The position numbers were made by a program, and so were the translations under genes. From Bacillus sp. FJAT-29937 (GTDB taxonomy: Bacteria > Bacillota > Bacilli > Bacillales > Cytobacillaceae): DNA of 64,000 nucleotides. Numbering within the stretch: position 1 is the first letter of the stretch; the number at the start of each line of letters is the position of its first letter. The stretch covers positions 257,507 to 321,506 of the forward strand of contig NZ_LMAS01000005.1 of the NCBI RefSeq assembly GCF_001509555.1, given 5' to 3'. The notes under the pieces were generated by a model, which worked only from the letters and a program-made list of their open reading frames with translations, was not told the DNA's origin and searched no databases. Of this stretch, positions 25,497 to 34,071 are shown piece by piece.

Positions 25497-26099
25497 TTAA
25501 GGATTGATAGTCCAATCAGCATTTTTTGCCGGGTCGCACTCTGAAACATATTGATCCTCTGCAGGAAAATAGCGTTTTTCATATTTTGTTAAGATAGCGG
25601 CCTCATCTCCGATATAGAGATCCCTTCTAAGAACCCTTTTTAATCTTTCCTCCTTAGGAACATCGATAAATATTACATAATCCAGAAAAGGCCTTATTTC
25701 TTCTCGCTGTAAAAAAACCCCTTCAATGATCAAAAGGGTGTCCAAATCCAATTTGATATGTTGGTGCAAATATTCATCCTTTTCTTTGTCATATAGCTCA
25801 ATTTGTTTATTTATCGGATGCCCCATTTGAATGGGGGACAAAATCTCGCCAATAAGGTAATCATATCTCCACTGTAAATGGTAATAGCATACCCAGTCAC
25901 TAAATGAATCATTGTAGCGAACGGATTGGGGGTGAATAAAATCATCTATGTGCAATACCGAATTTTTCATACCATTGTTCTGCAGGTCTCTAACTAGCGA
26001 ACTTGTAAAGGTTGTTTTCCCTGATCCGCCTAAACCATCAATTCCTACTACTAATATACGATTCCTTTCTTTTGACTTGAGGATTTTTTCTATGTACAT
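25497..26099 (-). CDS. Uridine-kinase-like P-loop kinase
   Basis: The 200-residue protein has a Walker A loop GIDGLGGSGKTTF (about 19-31), a HIDDFIHP segment (about 50-57, equivalent to the HDxYY region of uridine kinases), LLIIEGVFLQRE as Walker B plus the following strand, and a VPKEERLKRVLRRD lid-like helix. This places it with the uridine kinase/phosphoribulokinase-like NTPases, but the acceptor is unknown and these short proteins are often only loosely annotated. It is a single gene convergent with the anti-sigma gene. No linked nucleoside genes are visible. Confidence 0.78.
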   Translation of the reverse strand: MYIEKILKSKERNRILVVGIDGLGGSGKTTFTSSLVRDLQNNGMKNSVLHIDDFIHPQSVRYNDSFSDWVCYYHLQWRYDYLIGEILSPIQMGHPINKQIELYDKEKDEYLHQHIKLDLDTLLIIEGVFLQREEIRPFLDYVIFIDVPKEERLKRVLRRDLYIGDEAAILTKYEKRYFPAEDQYVSECDPAKNADWTINP

Positions 26100-26231
26100 T
26101 TTCCACTCCTAAACTAGCCGTTATCACCACTATATGTAAAATATAACATTTAACATGTAAGATAAGGAATCAGATCACTGTGTGCTTTTACCTTTTCTGT
26201 CCTTATCCACCTTAAAAAGTCCATCCAGCAT

Positions 26232-26272
26232 AAAGAAATCAGGCACTACCTTGGGGGGTGCCTGATATTTTT
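26232..26272. terminator. Hairpin terminator downstream of the DsbA-family gene
   Basis: ATCAGGCAC pairs with GTGCCTGAT (26238-26246 with 26258-26266). T runs are moderate on both sides. Confidence 0.65.
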
Positions 26273-26280
26273 ATCCAGTA

Positions 26281-27012
26281 TTATTCCTTTTTATCCGGAA
26301 TTCCACAGCTCTCGTCCGTGCAGCTTGCATCTTCTGAGCCTTCTGCAGAAAGGTCTTGAAATGCAGGAGCGGCAGATTCTTCTTCCCAAACCTTTTGAAG
26401 GGCACCTGCAAATGTTTCAGGGGCTTGTGCGCCTGAAATCGCATATTTATTATTAATGATAAAATAAGGAACTCCTTTAATGCCATACTGCTGGGCAATT
26501 GCCTCATCAATCCGTACATCATTTGCAAAAGCATTTTTATCCTGAACAATTTTCAAAGCTTGATCACGATCGAGTCCGGCTGATTCCGCAATTTCAGCCA
26601 GTACTTCTTCATCACCTATGTCTTTTGATTCTGTGAAATAAGCGTGAAGCAACTTCTCAGTAAGTACGGCCTCTTTACCGTTTTCCTTAGCAAACTTTGC
26701 CAAACGATGGGCATCAAACGTATTGCCAGGCTTCATTTCATCAAAACGAAAATCTAAGCCTACGCTCGCTGCTTGTTGTCCGACTCCTTCACTTGATTGT
26801 TTAGCTTGTTCAATACTCATTCCATATTTCCCAGCAAGGATTTCGTGAATGCTTTTGCCGTCATATTTAGGAGAGTTTGGGTCTAACTCAAAGCTTTTGA
26901 ATTCTACCTCAACTTGGTCTTTATGGGGAAATTGGTCAAGTGCCTGTTCTAATCTGCGTTTCCCAACATAGCAAAACGGACAAACAAAATCCGACCATAC
27001 TTGAATTTTCAT
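26281..27012 (-). CDS. DsbA-family oxidoreductase, FrnE type
   Basis: The protein (243 residues) begins with the thioredoxin-like segment MKIQVWSDFVCPFCYVGKRR, whose C11-x-x-C14 is the redox pair, and includes a helical insert and the cis-proline region YGIKGVPYFIINNKYAISG. This matches FrnE-like DsbA proteins, which lack a signal peptide and act in the cytoplasm. The C-terminus adds an unusual short tail with a second cysteine pair (CTDESC). The ATG at 27012, behind GAGGTG, gives the proper fold start; an upstream start at 27027 would add five residues. It is monocistronic. Confidence 0.9.
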   Translation of the reverse strand: MKIQVWSDFVCPFCYVGKRRLEQALDQFPHKDQVEVEFKSFELDPNSPKYDGKSIHEILAGKYGMSIEQAKQSSEGVGQQAASVGLDFRFDEMKPGNTFDAHRLAKFAKENGKEAVLTEKLLHAYFTESKDIGDEEVLAEIAESAGLDRDQALKIVQDKNAFANDVRIDEAIAQQYGIKGVPYFIINNKYAISGAQAPETFAGALQKVWEEESAAPAFQDLSAEGSEDASCTDESCGIPDKKE

Positions 27013-27242
27013 AAATGAACACCTCAATTATATTTTCCCTCATATTAGCATACTCATAAAAGAAACCAATCATAAGATGCTCATGAATCAAAATACACTA
27101 TGTTTATCTTGAAATTATTGTGGAAAAACTTAAATAATGGGAAACCTGAATAAATGATTTAATATACTGATAATATAAGCAGTTTTGGGAAAAGGGACAA
27201 AGATATTCTTACTTCACTCCAAACATAATGTGGTGATAATAG

Positions 27243-27779
27243 GTGATATATGATCAAGATGTAAACTTCACGTTTCAAAATTTACAAGAACGAAATTTAA
27301 CGTTTGATATGGTTTTCACAAGAATTCTTAAATTCATCAAAAGGAGCCCATGTGGTCATTATCGATTAATGGTCGGGACGGATTCCCAGGTTCATTGTGA
27401 TCGGACCATTTTTATTACGGGAATTGTGATCCAAAACGAAGGAAAAGGGGCTTGGGCCTGTATTAGGAAACATATTATCCCTAGGAAAATGCTTCATTTA
27501 CATGAGAGAATCTCATACGAAACCTCACTAACCGAACAGATTGTAGCCCTTTTTACACATGAGAAAAAAAACGAAATCATTGATCTAATCCTTCCTTATC
27601 TCTACCATGGAGCAACATTTACGATGGAGGGCCATCTTGACATTGGGATTGGACAAAGAAATAAAACACGGGAATTTGTAAAAGAGATGGTTTCCAGAAT
27701 GGAGTCAATGGGAGTAGAACCAAAAATAAAGCCTGACGCTTTTGTAGCTTCTAGTTATGCCAATCGTTATACAAAATAA
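27243..27779 (+). CDS. ykuK: YkuK-family RNase-H-like protein
   Basis: The 178-residue protein follows B. subtilis YkuK (DUF458): YRLMVGTDSQVHCDRTIFITGIV, in which the GTDSQ aspartate sits where RNase-H-fold nucleases have a catalytic acid, then GKGAWACIRKHIIPRKM, HLHERISYETSLTEQI and a C-terminal LDIGIGQRNKTREFV with VEPKIKPDAFVASSYANRYT. The family is conserved in Bacillales but its biochemical role is not settled. The start is a GTG at 27243 with a weak GGTGATAATAG site. It is followed by its own terminator. Confidence 0.88.
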   Translation: MIYDQDVNFTFQNLQERNLTFDMVFTRILKFIKRSPCGHYRLMVGTDSQVHCDRTIFITGIVIQNEGKGAWACIRKHIIPRKMLHLHERISYETSLTEQIVALFTHEKKNEIIDLILPYLYHGATFTMEGHLDIGIGQRNKTREFVKEMVSRMESMGVEPKIKPDAFVASSYANRYTK

Positions 27780-27796
27780 TCCTAACTTAATTTGTA

Positions 27797-27827
27797 AAAC
27801 TCCAGAAATGGGGTTTTATTTTTTTAT
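27797..27827 (+). terminator. Intrinsic terminator of ykuK
   Basis: AAAACTCC pairs with GGGGTTTT (one T-G pair) across 6 nt, followed by a long T run. Confidence 0.85.
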
Positions 27828-27992
27828 ATACAATATATAACAAAATTGCTATATTTTAAGTATAAAGTATTGCTTTTTCGCTAGATTTTTATAGAGATAA
27901 TGAGACATGCCAAATTTAAATGAAGAGTCTTAATTTTTTTGCTTAATCATCTTATTTCGTTTTAAAAAATTAATATTCTGGAGGATTAATGG

Positions 27993-29303
27993 ATGAAGAA
28001 ATTTTTATATCTTCTATTAGTGGTGACAAGTATTTCCTTATTATTACTTGGATGCAGCAAGGGGAATAAAAAAGAAGACGAAAGTGAAAAAGGGGGAAGT
28101 TCATTGGAAAGCATTGAGGGAGTATGGGAAGGTGTTATACAAATTCCGAATCAGCCGCTGCCGATACATATTCAATTTTCAAAAGATGGCGGTACCTTAA
28201 GTATTCCAGTTCAAGGGCTGAATCAACACCCATTTGCCAAGGCGAAATTATCAGATTCTAACTTGTCATTGGCTACGGAGCTTCAAGGCCAGCATATTAC
28301 ATTTGATGGCAAAGTGGATAATGAGAAAATTTCAGGTACATTTAAGCAACAGGGCCAGTCCTTTCCTTTTGAACTAAAGAAGGGAACGGCAGAAGCATCT
28401 AAAGAGGTTGGCGACCCTGTACAGATGGAAGTAGAGGGTGGAACGATGAAGGGATTATTGACCACTCCTCAAGGCGAGGGACCATTTCCTATTATGATTA
28501 TTATTGCCGGCTCAGGTCCGACGGATAGGGATGGAAACACAACAATATTACCAGGAAAGAATAATGGCTTGAAAATGTTGGCTGAAGACTTGGCGGCTAA
28601 TGGAGTGGCGAGTATTCGCTATGATAAGAGAGGACTTGGCCAAAACCTGGATATAGGGGTAAAGGAAGTGGATTTGCGTTTTGAACATTTTATTCATGAT
28701 GTAGAATCTTGGGTCCAGTTCGTTAAAGAGGATAGCCGATTTTCAAGGGTTGGAATCATCGGACATAGTGAAGGCTCTTTAATAGGGATGATAGCAGCTG
28801 ACAAGACAGATGTGGATACATATATTTCAATTTCCGGTGCAGGCAGACCGATGGATGAGGTTTTACGTGAACAGCTAGCCCAGCTGCCAGCCAGCCAGCT
28901 GCAGGAATCAGAGGACATTTTGGATAAATTAAAGCATGGCGAACAGGTTAAATCCGTCAGTTCAGATTTGCAATTCTTATTCCGTCCATCTATTCAGCCA
29001 TACCTGATCTCATGGCTGAAGTACAATCCTCAGGAACAATTGAAAAAATTAGATGTTCCTGTTTTCATCATAAACGGGACCAACGACCTGCAGGTTCCTG
29101 TGAAGGAAGCCGAATTTTTGCATAAGGCCCAACCTAATTCCGAGCTATATATTATTGAAGGGATGAATCATGTCTTAAAGGATGCCCCTCAGGATCCAGA
29201 AGGAAATAACGCAACCTATACAAATCCTGATTTGCCGTTATCTGACGGACTAGTGGAGCATATCATTGAGTTCTTAGAAAAAAATAAAGTATTGGAAAAA
29301 TAA
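27993..29303 (+). CDS. Lipoprotein alpha/beta hydrolase
   Basis: The 436-residue protein has a lipoprotein signal peptide with lipobox LLLGC (Cys21), so it is anchored outside the cell. Residues 40-140 form a strand-rich domain of the type often placed before hydrolases in this group. Then comes an alpha/beta hydrolase domain with an oxyanion segment IIAGSGPTDRDG, nucleophile Ser259 in GIIGHSEGS, acid in INGTNDLQVP and histidine in EGMNHVLK. The substrate is unknown; esterase activity on the outer face of the membrane is the plain reading. The ATG at 27993 lies 10 nt after GGAGG. A strong terminator follows. Confidence 0.88.
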   Translation: MKKFLYLLLVVTSISLLLLGCSKGNKKEDESEKGGSSLESIEGVWEGVIQIPNQPLPIHIQFSKDGGTLSIPVQGLNQHPFAKAKLSDSNLSLATELQGQHITFDGKVDNEKISGTFKQQGQSFPFELKKGTAEASKEVGDPVQMEVEGGTMKGLLTTPQGEGPFPIMIIIAGSGPTDRDGNTTILPGKNNGLKMLAEDLAANGVASIRYDKRGLGQNLDIGVKEVDLRFEHFIHDVESWVQFVKEDSRFSRVGIIGHSEGSLIGMIAADKTDVDTYISISGAGRPMDEVLREQLAQLPASQLQESEDILDKLKHGEQVKSVSSDLQFLFRPSIQPYLISWLKYNPQEQLKKLDVPVFIINGTNDLQVPVKEAEFLHKAQPNSELYIIEGMNHVLKDAPQDPEGNNATYTNPDLPLSDGLVEHIIEFLEKNKVLEK

Positions 29304-29307
29304 AAAG

Positions 29308-29346
29308 CAGGGGCATTCTCTTGAGTGAGAGTGCCCCTGTTTTTTA
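29308..29346. terminator. Bidirectional terminator
   Basis: CAGGGGCATTCTC pairs with GAGAGTGCCCCTG with one mismatch and is followed by T residues. The neighbouring minus-strand gene ends at its edge. Confidence 0.88.
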
Positions 29347-29793
29347 ATTGTATGCAACTTCCTCGATTTTGGCAGCTACTGCTTCAGTGAGTTCTGAAGT
29401 CGTTTCGGGAAGAGAGGTTGTTAATATCGAGTTTGCGACCTTTGCCAGCATTCCTTCGGCTGTAATATCAAGGCAGCCTGTCATAAGCACTTTAGCGTTT
29501 CCCCTTTGCTCGGCTAAAAAATAGCCGTGGCCCGTAAATTTTTCATTTAGCCCAATTAAATTAAATGTCACTTTTGAAGGCTCTTCCCAGCCTGTAATAT
29601 CAACCTTTAATTCAATTTTCTTCTTCATAATCCCGATATCACTTTTAAAGCACCATGTTGACTCTTTATCACTAAGAATCTGATGTTCAATATACCCCGG
29701 TACAAGTGGAGCCCAGTTATGAATATGACTCACAAAATCCCATACGGTCTCAATCGGTGCATTTACTTCAACTTGATGACTATAAACTGGCAT
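29344..29793 (-). CDS. SRPBCC/CoxG-family protein
   Basis: The 149-residue protein fits the START-like SRPBCC fold: an opening strand HQVEVNAPIETVWDFVSHIHNWAPLVPG (typical V-x-A-P-x-x-x-V-W pattern), a middle EEPSKVTFNLIG strand pair, and the long C-terminal helix beginning after DITAEGMLAKVANS. The order resembles CoxG-like members, which bind hydrophobic ligands and are often membrane-associated. No carbon-monoxide dehydrogenase genes are present, so the CoxG name should not be read as a function. It is a single gene. Confidence 0.75.
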   Translation of the reverse strand: MPVYSHQVEVNAPIETVWDFVSHIHNWAPLVPGYIEHQILSDKESTWCFKSDIGIMKKKIELKVDITGWEEPSKVTFNLIGLNEKFTGHGYFLAEQRGNAKVLMTGCLDITAEGMLAKVANSILTTSLPETTSELTEAVAAKIEEVAYN

Positions 29794-29874
29794 GTACTTC
29801 CGCCCCTTTAAAAATTATTCATCGATGCCCTACATGGATATGTATTCAAACTGTACAGAAGGTATTCCTTCAGA

Positions 29875-29948
29875 GGTGCCATGAGGAGTGCCAGGCACCC
29901 CAAAAAGACACTATCCACCAATGGTGCATGGCGCCATATAAGGCACCA
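29875..29948. repeat. Cluster of GGTGCC/GGCACC palindromes
   Basis: The 328-bp gap ahead of vpr holds GTGCC-A-GGCAC (29888-29898), ATGGCGCCAT (29928-29937) nested between TGGTGC and GCACCA, and a single GGTGCC at 29875. This looks like a degraded palindromic repeat. I see no other structure in 29794-30121. Confidence 0.45.
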
Positions 29949-30121
29949 ATTGCAAAATAATTCTAATGGCCTATTAAAGTTAGGATGAAGGACTCAAGGG
30001 TTATCGTAAAGGGATACAGAATATTTCCAATGTTATACATATTAGGATGCTGTGGGTAAACGCTGGAGGTGTGTTTGGTTAATTGGCATTCTAACTAACA
30101 ACAAAGGAGTTGAAAGGATTC

Positions 30122-32548
30122 ATGTTAAAGAAGAATATGAAAGCTTTTCTATTGGCACTAGTATTATTATTAGCATTTTCACCAATGGGTGCAGGTGCTG
30201 CTAGTAAAGGCCAAAGCAAATCAGCTGCTCAACTGGCACAATTAGTCGGAGAGTTTAACTTTTCCTCATCAAACAGAACAAGTGTTATTGTCGAATTAAC
30301 AGAACCATCTTTAGTGGAAGCAAAGCATAAAGGTAAGAGCCAATCTAAGGCAAATCTTGCAAAAACTCGTAATCAAGTAAAATCAGATGTTAGCAATGCA
30401 GCAAAAAGCTCTCAAGTCATTCGCGAATATGACTATGTTTTTTCCGGTTTTTCTGTCGAACTGGCTGAAAATGATATTCCCGCTTTATTATCTGTGCCTG
30501 GAGTAAAAGCAGTTTACCCTGATGTTGAATATCAGGCAACTAGCTTAGGAGAAGGGGAGATGATTTCCTCTGAGGAGTACAGCCCAAATATGCTTAATAG
30601 TGCACCATATATTGGCGCCAATGAGGCTTGGGAATCAGGATATACAGGGAAAGGTGTAACGGTTGCGGTTATTGATACAGGGGTTGATTATACGCATCCG
30701 GATTTAGAAAAAGCGTTTGGCAGCTATAAAGGCTGGGATTTAGTCGATAATGATAATGACCCGCAAGAAACACCGAAAGGCGATCCTAGAGGGGCTGAAA
30801 CAACTCATGGCTCACATGTTGCAGGAACAGTCGCGGCTAATGGCCTTATAAAAGGGGTAGCTCCGGAAGCCACTTTACTTGCTTACCGTGTATTAGGTCC
30901 TGGCGGGCGCGGGACAACGGCTGATGTGATCGCAGGAATTGAAAAAGCCGTTCAAGACGGGGCAGATGTTATGAATCTATCACTAGGAAACTCTCTTAAT
31001 GATCCTGATTATGCAACAAGCATTGCATTAGACTGGGCAATGGCTGAAGGCGTTGTTGCTGTTACATCCAACGGAAACAGCGGTCCGAAAAACTGGACAG
31101 TTGGATCACCGGGTACTGCTCGTGATGCAATCTCCGTAGGGGCAACTCAGCTTCCGTATAATGTTTATAATTCTACGATTTCCACATCGGAGGGTGTAGA
31201 TTATCCTTCGGCAAAAGTAATGGGCTTTCCAAATGACAAAGCTCTTACAGATCTTAATGGTCAAACTTTAGAGTTTGTTCATGCAAGATTTGGTTCTCCT
31301 GAAGAATTTGCAGGACAAGACTTTAAAGGAAAAGTAGCGTTAATTAGCCGTGGTAATGGAATTGCATTTGTTGATAAAGCAACTGCTGCGAAAGAAGCTG
31401 GTGCAGTGGCAGCGATTATTTATAATAATGTTGATGGAGAAATTGTACAAGTGCCTGGCACTGATGTCCCTACTATTAGAACAACTTTAGAAGACGGTAA
31501 TAAATTATTAGCCGAATTAGCAAAAGGCAATAATGAAGTGACATTTAGCATTCAATTTGCCAGTAAAGTTGGAGAAACAGTAGCAGACTTTTCATCTCGT
31601 GGCCCAGTCATTTCCACATGGATGATTAAGCCGGATGTTTCTGCACCTGGCGTAAATATCGTAAGTACAGTTCCAACCCATGATCCATCTAATCCACATG
31701 GCTATGGAGCAAAGCAAGGAACAAGCATGGCATCTCCACATGTTGCGGGTGCTGCTGCTCTAATTCTGCAAGCTAATCCTAATTGGAGTGTTGCTGATGT
31801 GAAGGCAGCTCTAATGAATACGGCTGAAAATGTAATTAATCCAGCTACAGGACAAGCTTACCCGCATAATACGCAAGGGGCAGGAAGCATCAAGGTTGTA
31901 GAGGCGATTCAAACAAAAACACTTGTTACTCCTGGAAGCCATTCTTTCGGAACGTTCTATAAAGACAAAGGGAAGCAAGTAGAAAGGCAGCATTTTACAA
32001 TCAAAAATTTATCATCAGAACGAAAGACTTATAGCTTCGATGTGAAAATGAATAATGATGCAATTAAAGTTTCAACGAGCAATAACTTAAAAGTGAATCC
32101 TGGTCAATCCCAAAATGTTAATTTAAATGTACAGGTAGATGCAGGAAAGCTTGCACAAGGCTATTATGAAGGCACAATCACGATTAGTGATGGATCAGAA
32201 ACGCTCGATTTACCTACAATTCTTTTCGTAAAAGAGCCAGATTATCCACGTGTCCAATACCTAGGAGCGGGTCAGCTTGAAAATGGGCAAATTGAAATTG
32301 AAAGCTATTTCCCAGGTGGAGCAGAGGAAGTTGAGTTATTTGTCTATCAATCAAACGAAGCAGGCCAGCCATTAGATTTTATAGGCGATATTGCCGTTTA
32401 TAATAATGTTAAGTCAGGCTATACGACCTTCCAATGGGATGGAAAAATAGATGGCAAAAAGATTCCAGCTGGATACTATAATATTTACGCTTATGCAACA
32501 TACCGAGGTGAATCCGATTTAGCCGGAACAAATATTTTAATAAAATAA
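30122..32548 (+). CDS. vpr: Secreted subtilisin-family serine protease, Vpr-like
   Basis: The 808-residue preproprotein has a signal peptide (cleavage likely after GAGAA), an inhibitor_I9 prodomain (about 50-140), and an S8 domain with Asp185 (VAVIDTGVDYTHPDL), His229 (THGSHVAGT) and Ser535 (GTSMASPHVAGAAAL). A PA domain (about 365-480, with FKGKVALISRG and AAIIYNN) is inserted between His and Ser, as in Vpr. The C-terminal 230 residues are strand-rich Fn3-like domains ending in AGYYNIYAYATY. The length matches B. subtilis Vpr (806). The ATG at 30122 has AAAGG close by; a TTG at 30110 is less likely. Confidence 0.93.
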   Translation: MLKKNMKAFLLALVLLLAFSPMGAGAASKGQSKSAAQLAQLVGEFNFSSSNRTSVIVELTEPSLVEAKHKGKSQSKANLAKTRNQVKSDVSNAAKSSQVIREYDYVFSGFSVELAENDIPALLSVPGVKAVYPDVEYQATSLGEGEMISSEEYSPNMLNSAPYIGANEAWESGYTGKGVTVAVIDTGVDYTHPDLEKAFGSYKGWDLVDNDNDPQETPKGDPRGAETTHGSHVAGTVAANGLIKGVAPEATLLAYRVLGPGGRGTTADVIAGIEKAVQDGADVMNLSLGNSLNDPDYATSIALDWAMAEGVVAVTSNGNSGPKNWTVGSPGTARDAISVGATQLPYNVYNSTISTSEGVDYPSAKVMGFPNDKALTDLNGQTLEFVHARFGSPEEFAGQDFKGKVALISRGNGIAFVDKATAAKEAGAVAAIIYNNVDGEIVQVPGTDVPTIRTTLEDGNKLLAELAKGNNEVTFSIQFASKVGETVADFSSRGPVISTWMIKPDVSAPGVNIVSTVPTHDPSNPHGYGAKQGTSMASPHVAGAAALILQANPNWSVADVKAALMNTAENVINPATGQAYPHNTQGAGSIKVVEAIQTKTLVTPGSHSFGTFYKDKGKQVERQHFTIKNLSSERKTYSFDVKMNNDAIKVSTSNNLKVNPGQSQNVNLNVQVDAGKLAQGYYEGTITISDGSETLDLPTILFVKEPDYPRVQYLGAGQLENGQIEIESYFPGGAEEVELFVYQSNEAGQPLDFIGDIAVYNNVKSGYTTFQWDGKIDGKKIPAGYYNIYAYATYRGESDLAGTNILIK

Positions 32549-32554
32549 AAAATG

Positions 32555-32594
32555 AAAAGGTCACCGTCCATATAATTGAACGGTGACCTTTTCC
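32555..32594. terminator. Bidirectional terminator between vpr and the gntP-type gene
   Basis: AAAAGGTCACCGT pairs perfectly with ACGGTGACCTTTT (32555-32567 with 32580-32592). Confidence 0.9.
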
Positions 32595-32598
32595 CGTA

Positions 32599-33939
32599 TT
32601 AAATCCCTGGAAGAATTCCAGAAAATAAGCTTAATACATATACCATGGCCAGTGCCGATAAACCAGCTAAGAAACCACCGACTGTCCAAGCTTTTAATGT
32701 TTGCGGGATCGTCAGTTTTCCAAATTTGCTGACAACCCAGAAACCAGAGTCGTTTGGAAGGGATAATCCAATTCCACCAGAACAAATAGCAAGTCCTAAT
32801 AAAATTGGAGAAACGCCAAGGTCTACAGCAAGTGGTCCCATGATGCTGGAAGTTGTTACAAGAGCAACTGTAGCAGAACCTAGTGATGCACGTAAAATCT
32901 GAGAGAAGATGAAAGCCAGCAATAAAACTGGGATGCTTAAATCTTGCAGTGTAGCAATCAGATGGTCACCAATTCCGCTCTTATTAATAACGGCACCAAA
33001 TGCACCGCCCGCACCAGTAATAAGAATGATGATTCCGGCAGAGTTAATAGCTTCTGCATATAATGTTTCTTTAGGTGTTGAAATATAAGGACCAAGTACA
33101 ACGATAGCAACGATCACACTAATAAAGAGTGCTACATTCTTTTCCCCAATAAAACCTAGCGCAGAAGAAATGATCGTGTCTGGAACTAAAATTTGTGAAA
33201 CGGTATTAGCTAAAATTAGAACGATTGGCAAAGCAAGCATAAAGAAGGATAGGCCAGTGCTAATTTCCTTTTTTGGAGCATCCGGCACGCCAGCGCTTTC
33301 TTCCATCTCACCAGAATGCTGTACACGTTTTCCAATAAATAAACCATATAAATATCCACCAATTAATGTGGCTGGAATAGAACAAATAATGCCATATAAA
33401 ATAAATAATCCGAGATCAGATTTCGTGTTTTCAGCAACAACTAGTGGTCCTGGAGTTGGTGCAATCATATTATGAGATACGATTAAACCTACACCAAGCG
33501 CAGTAACAAATGTAACAACAGAAAGTCCTGTTTTCTTCGACAAGCTTTTAATTAAACCACTTAGGATTACGAAGGCAGCATCAAAGAATACTGGAATCGA
33601 AACAGCAGTCCCTGTTAACCCAAGTCCTGCAGCAGATCTCTTCGTTCCAAATACCTTAAGAACAGCTTGGGCAATTTTTTCCACCGCACCAGAAGCACCC
33701 AGGAACTGGCCAAAAATAACACCAAGACCAATTAATATCCCTACCCCTGTTAACGTAGCCCCAAATCCTCCTGCTACAATACCTGGTACTTCATTAATCG
33801 GAATACCAATAACAATGGCTGTTGCCAAAGCAACCCCAATTAATGAAAGAAAAGGCTCAAGCTTTAATTTTAAAATTAGAAAAAATAATGCCGCTAATGA
33901 TAAAAGAAAAATGACTATTAGCATATTTCCAGTGACCAT
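32599..33939 (-). CDS. GntP-family sugar-acid permease
   Basis: The 446-residue protein has about twelve to fourteen helices and GntP-family segments: GFGATLTGVGILIGLGVIFGQ, FFDAAFVIL, VSHNMIAPTPGPLVVAE, ITGAGGAFGAVINKSGIGD and LPNDSGFWVVSKF. The family imports gluconate and related acid sugars with protons. Its neighbours, a DUF1537 kinase and a hydroxyacid dehydrogenase, suggest a four-carbon acid sugar such as threonate or erythronate as substrate. It is the last gene of the minus-strand cluster, 132 bp after the kinase stop, with no convincing terminator between them. Confidence 0.9.
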   Translation of the reverse strand: MVTGNMLIVIFLLSLAALFFLILKLKLEPFLSLIGVALATAIVIGIPINEVPGIVAGGFGATLTGVGILIGLGVIFGQFLGASGAVEKIAQAVLKVFGTKRSAAGLGLTGTAVSIPVFFDAAFVILSGLIKSLSKKTGLSVVTFVTALGVGLIVSHNMIAPTPGPLVVAENTKSDLGLFILYGIICSIPATLIGGYLYGLFIGKRVQHSGEMEESAGVPDAPKKEISTGLSFFMLALPIVLILANTVSQILVPDTIISSALGFIGEKNVALFISVIVAIVVLGPYISTPKETLYAEAINSAGIIILITGAGGAFGAVINKSGIGDHLIATLQDLSIPVLLLAFIFSQILRASLGSATVALVTTSSIMGPLAVDLGVSPILLGLAICSGGIGLSLPNDSGFWVVSKFGKLTIPQTLKAWTVGGFLAGLSALAMVYVLSLFSGILPGI

Positions 33940-34071
33940 TTTAGTTTCTCCCCTTTTTAAAAGTTTAAATTTTATAATAATTTAAGCTGAAATCTATTAA
34001 AATTAGCCGATAGACCAGCTATCACAATGCTTTAAACAGCTAGGTCAGCAGGTCTATGGATAAATGATAGC

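Noticed and set aside
30061-30121. TTG at 30110 as vpr start
   Set aside because: It abuts its AAAGGAG element with no spacing; the ATG at 30122 has AAAGG close by and gives a proper signal peptide.
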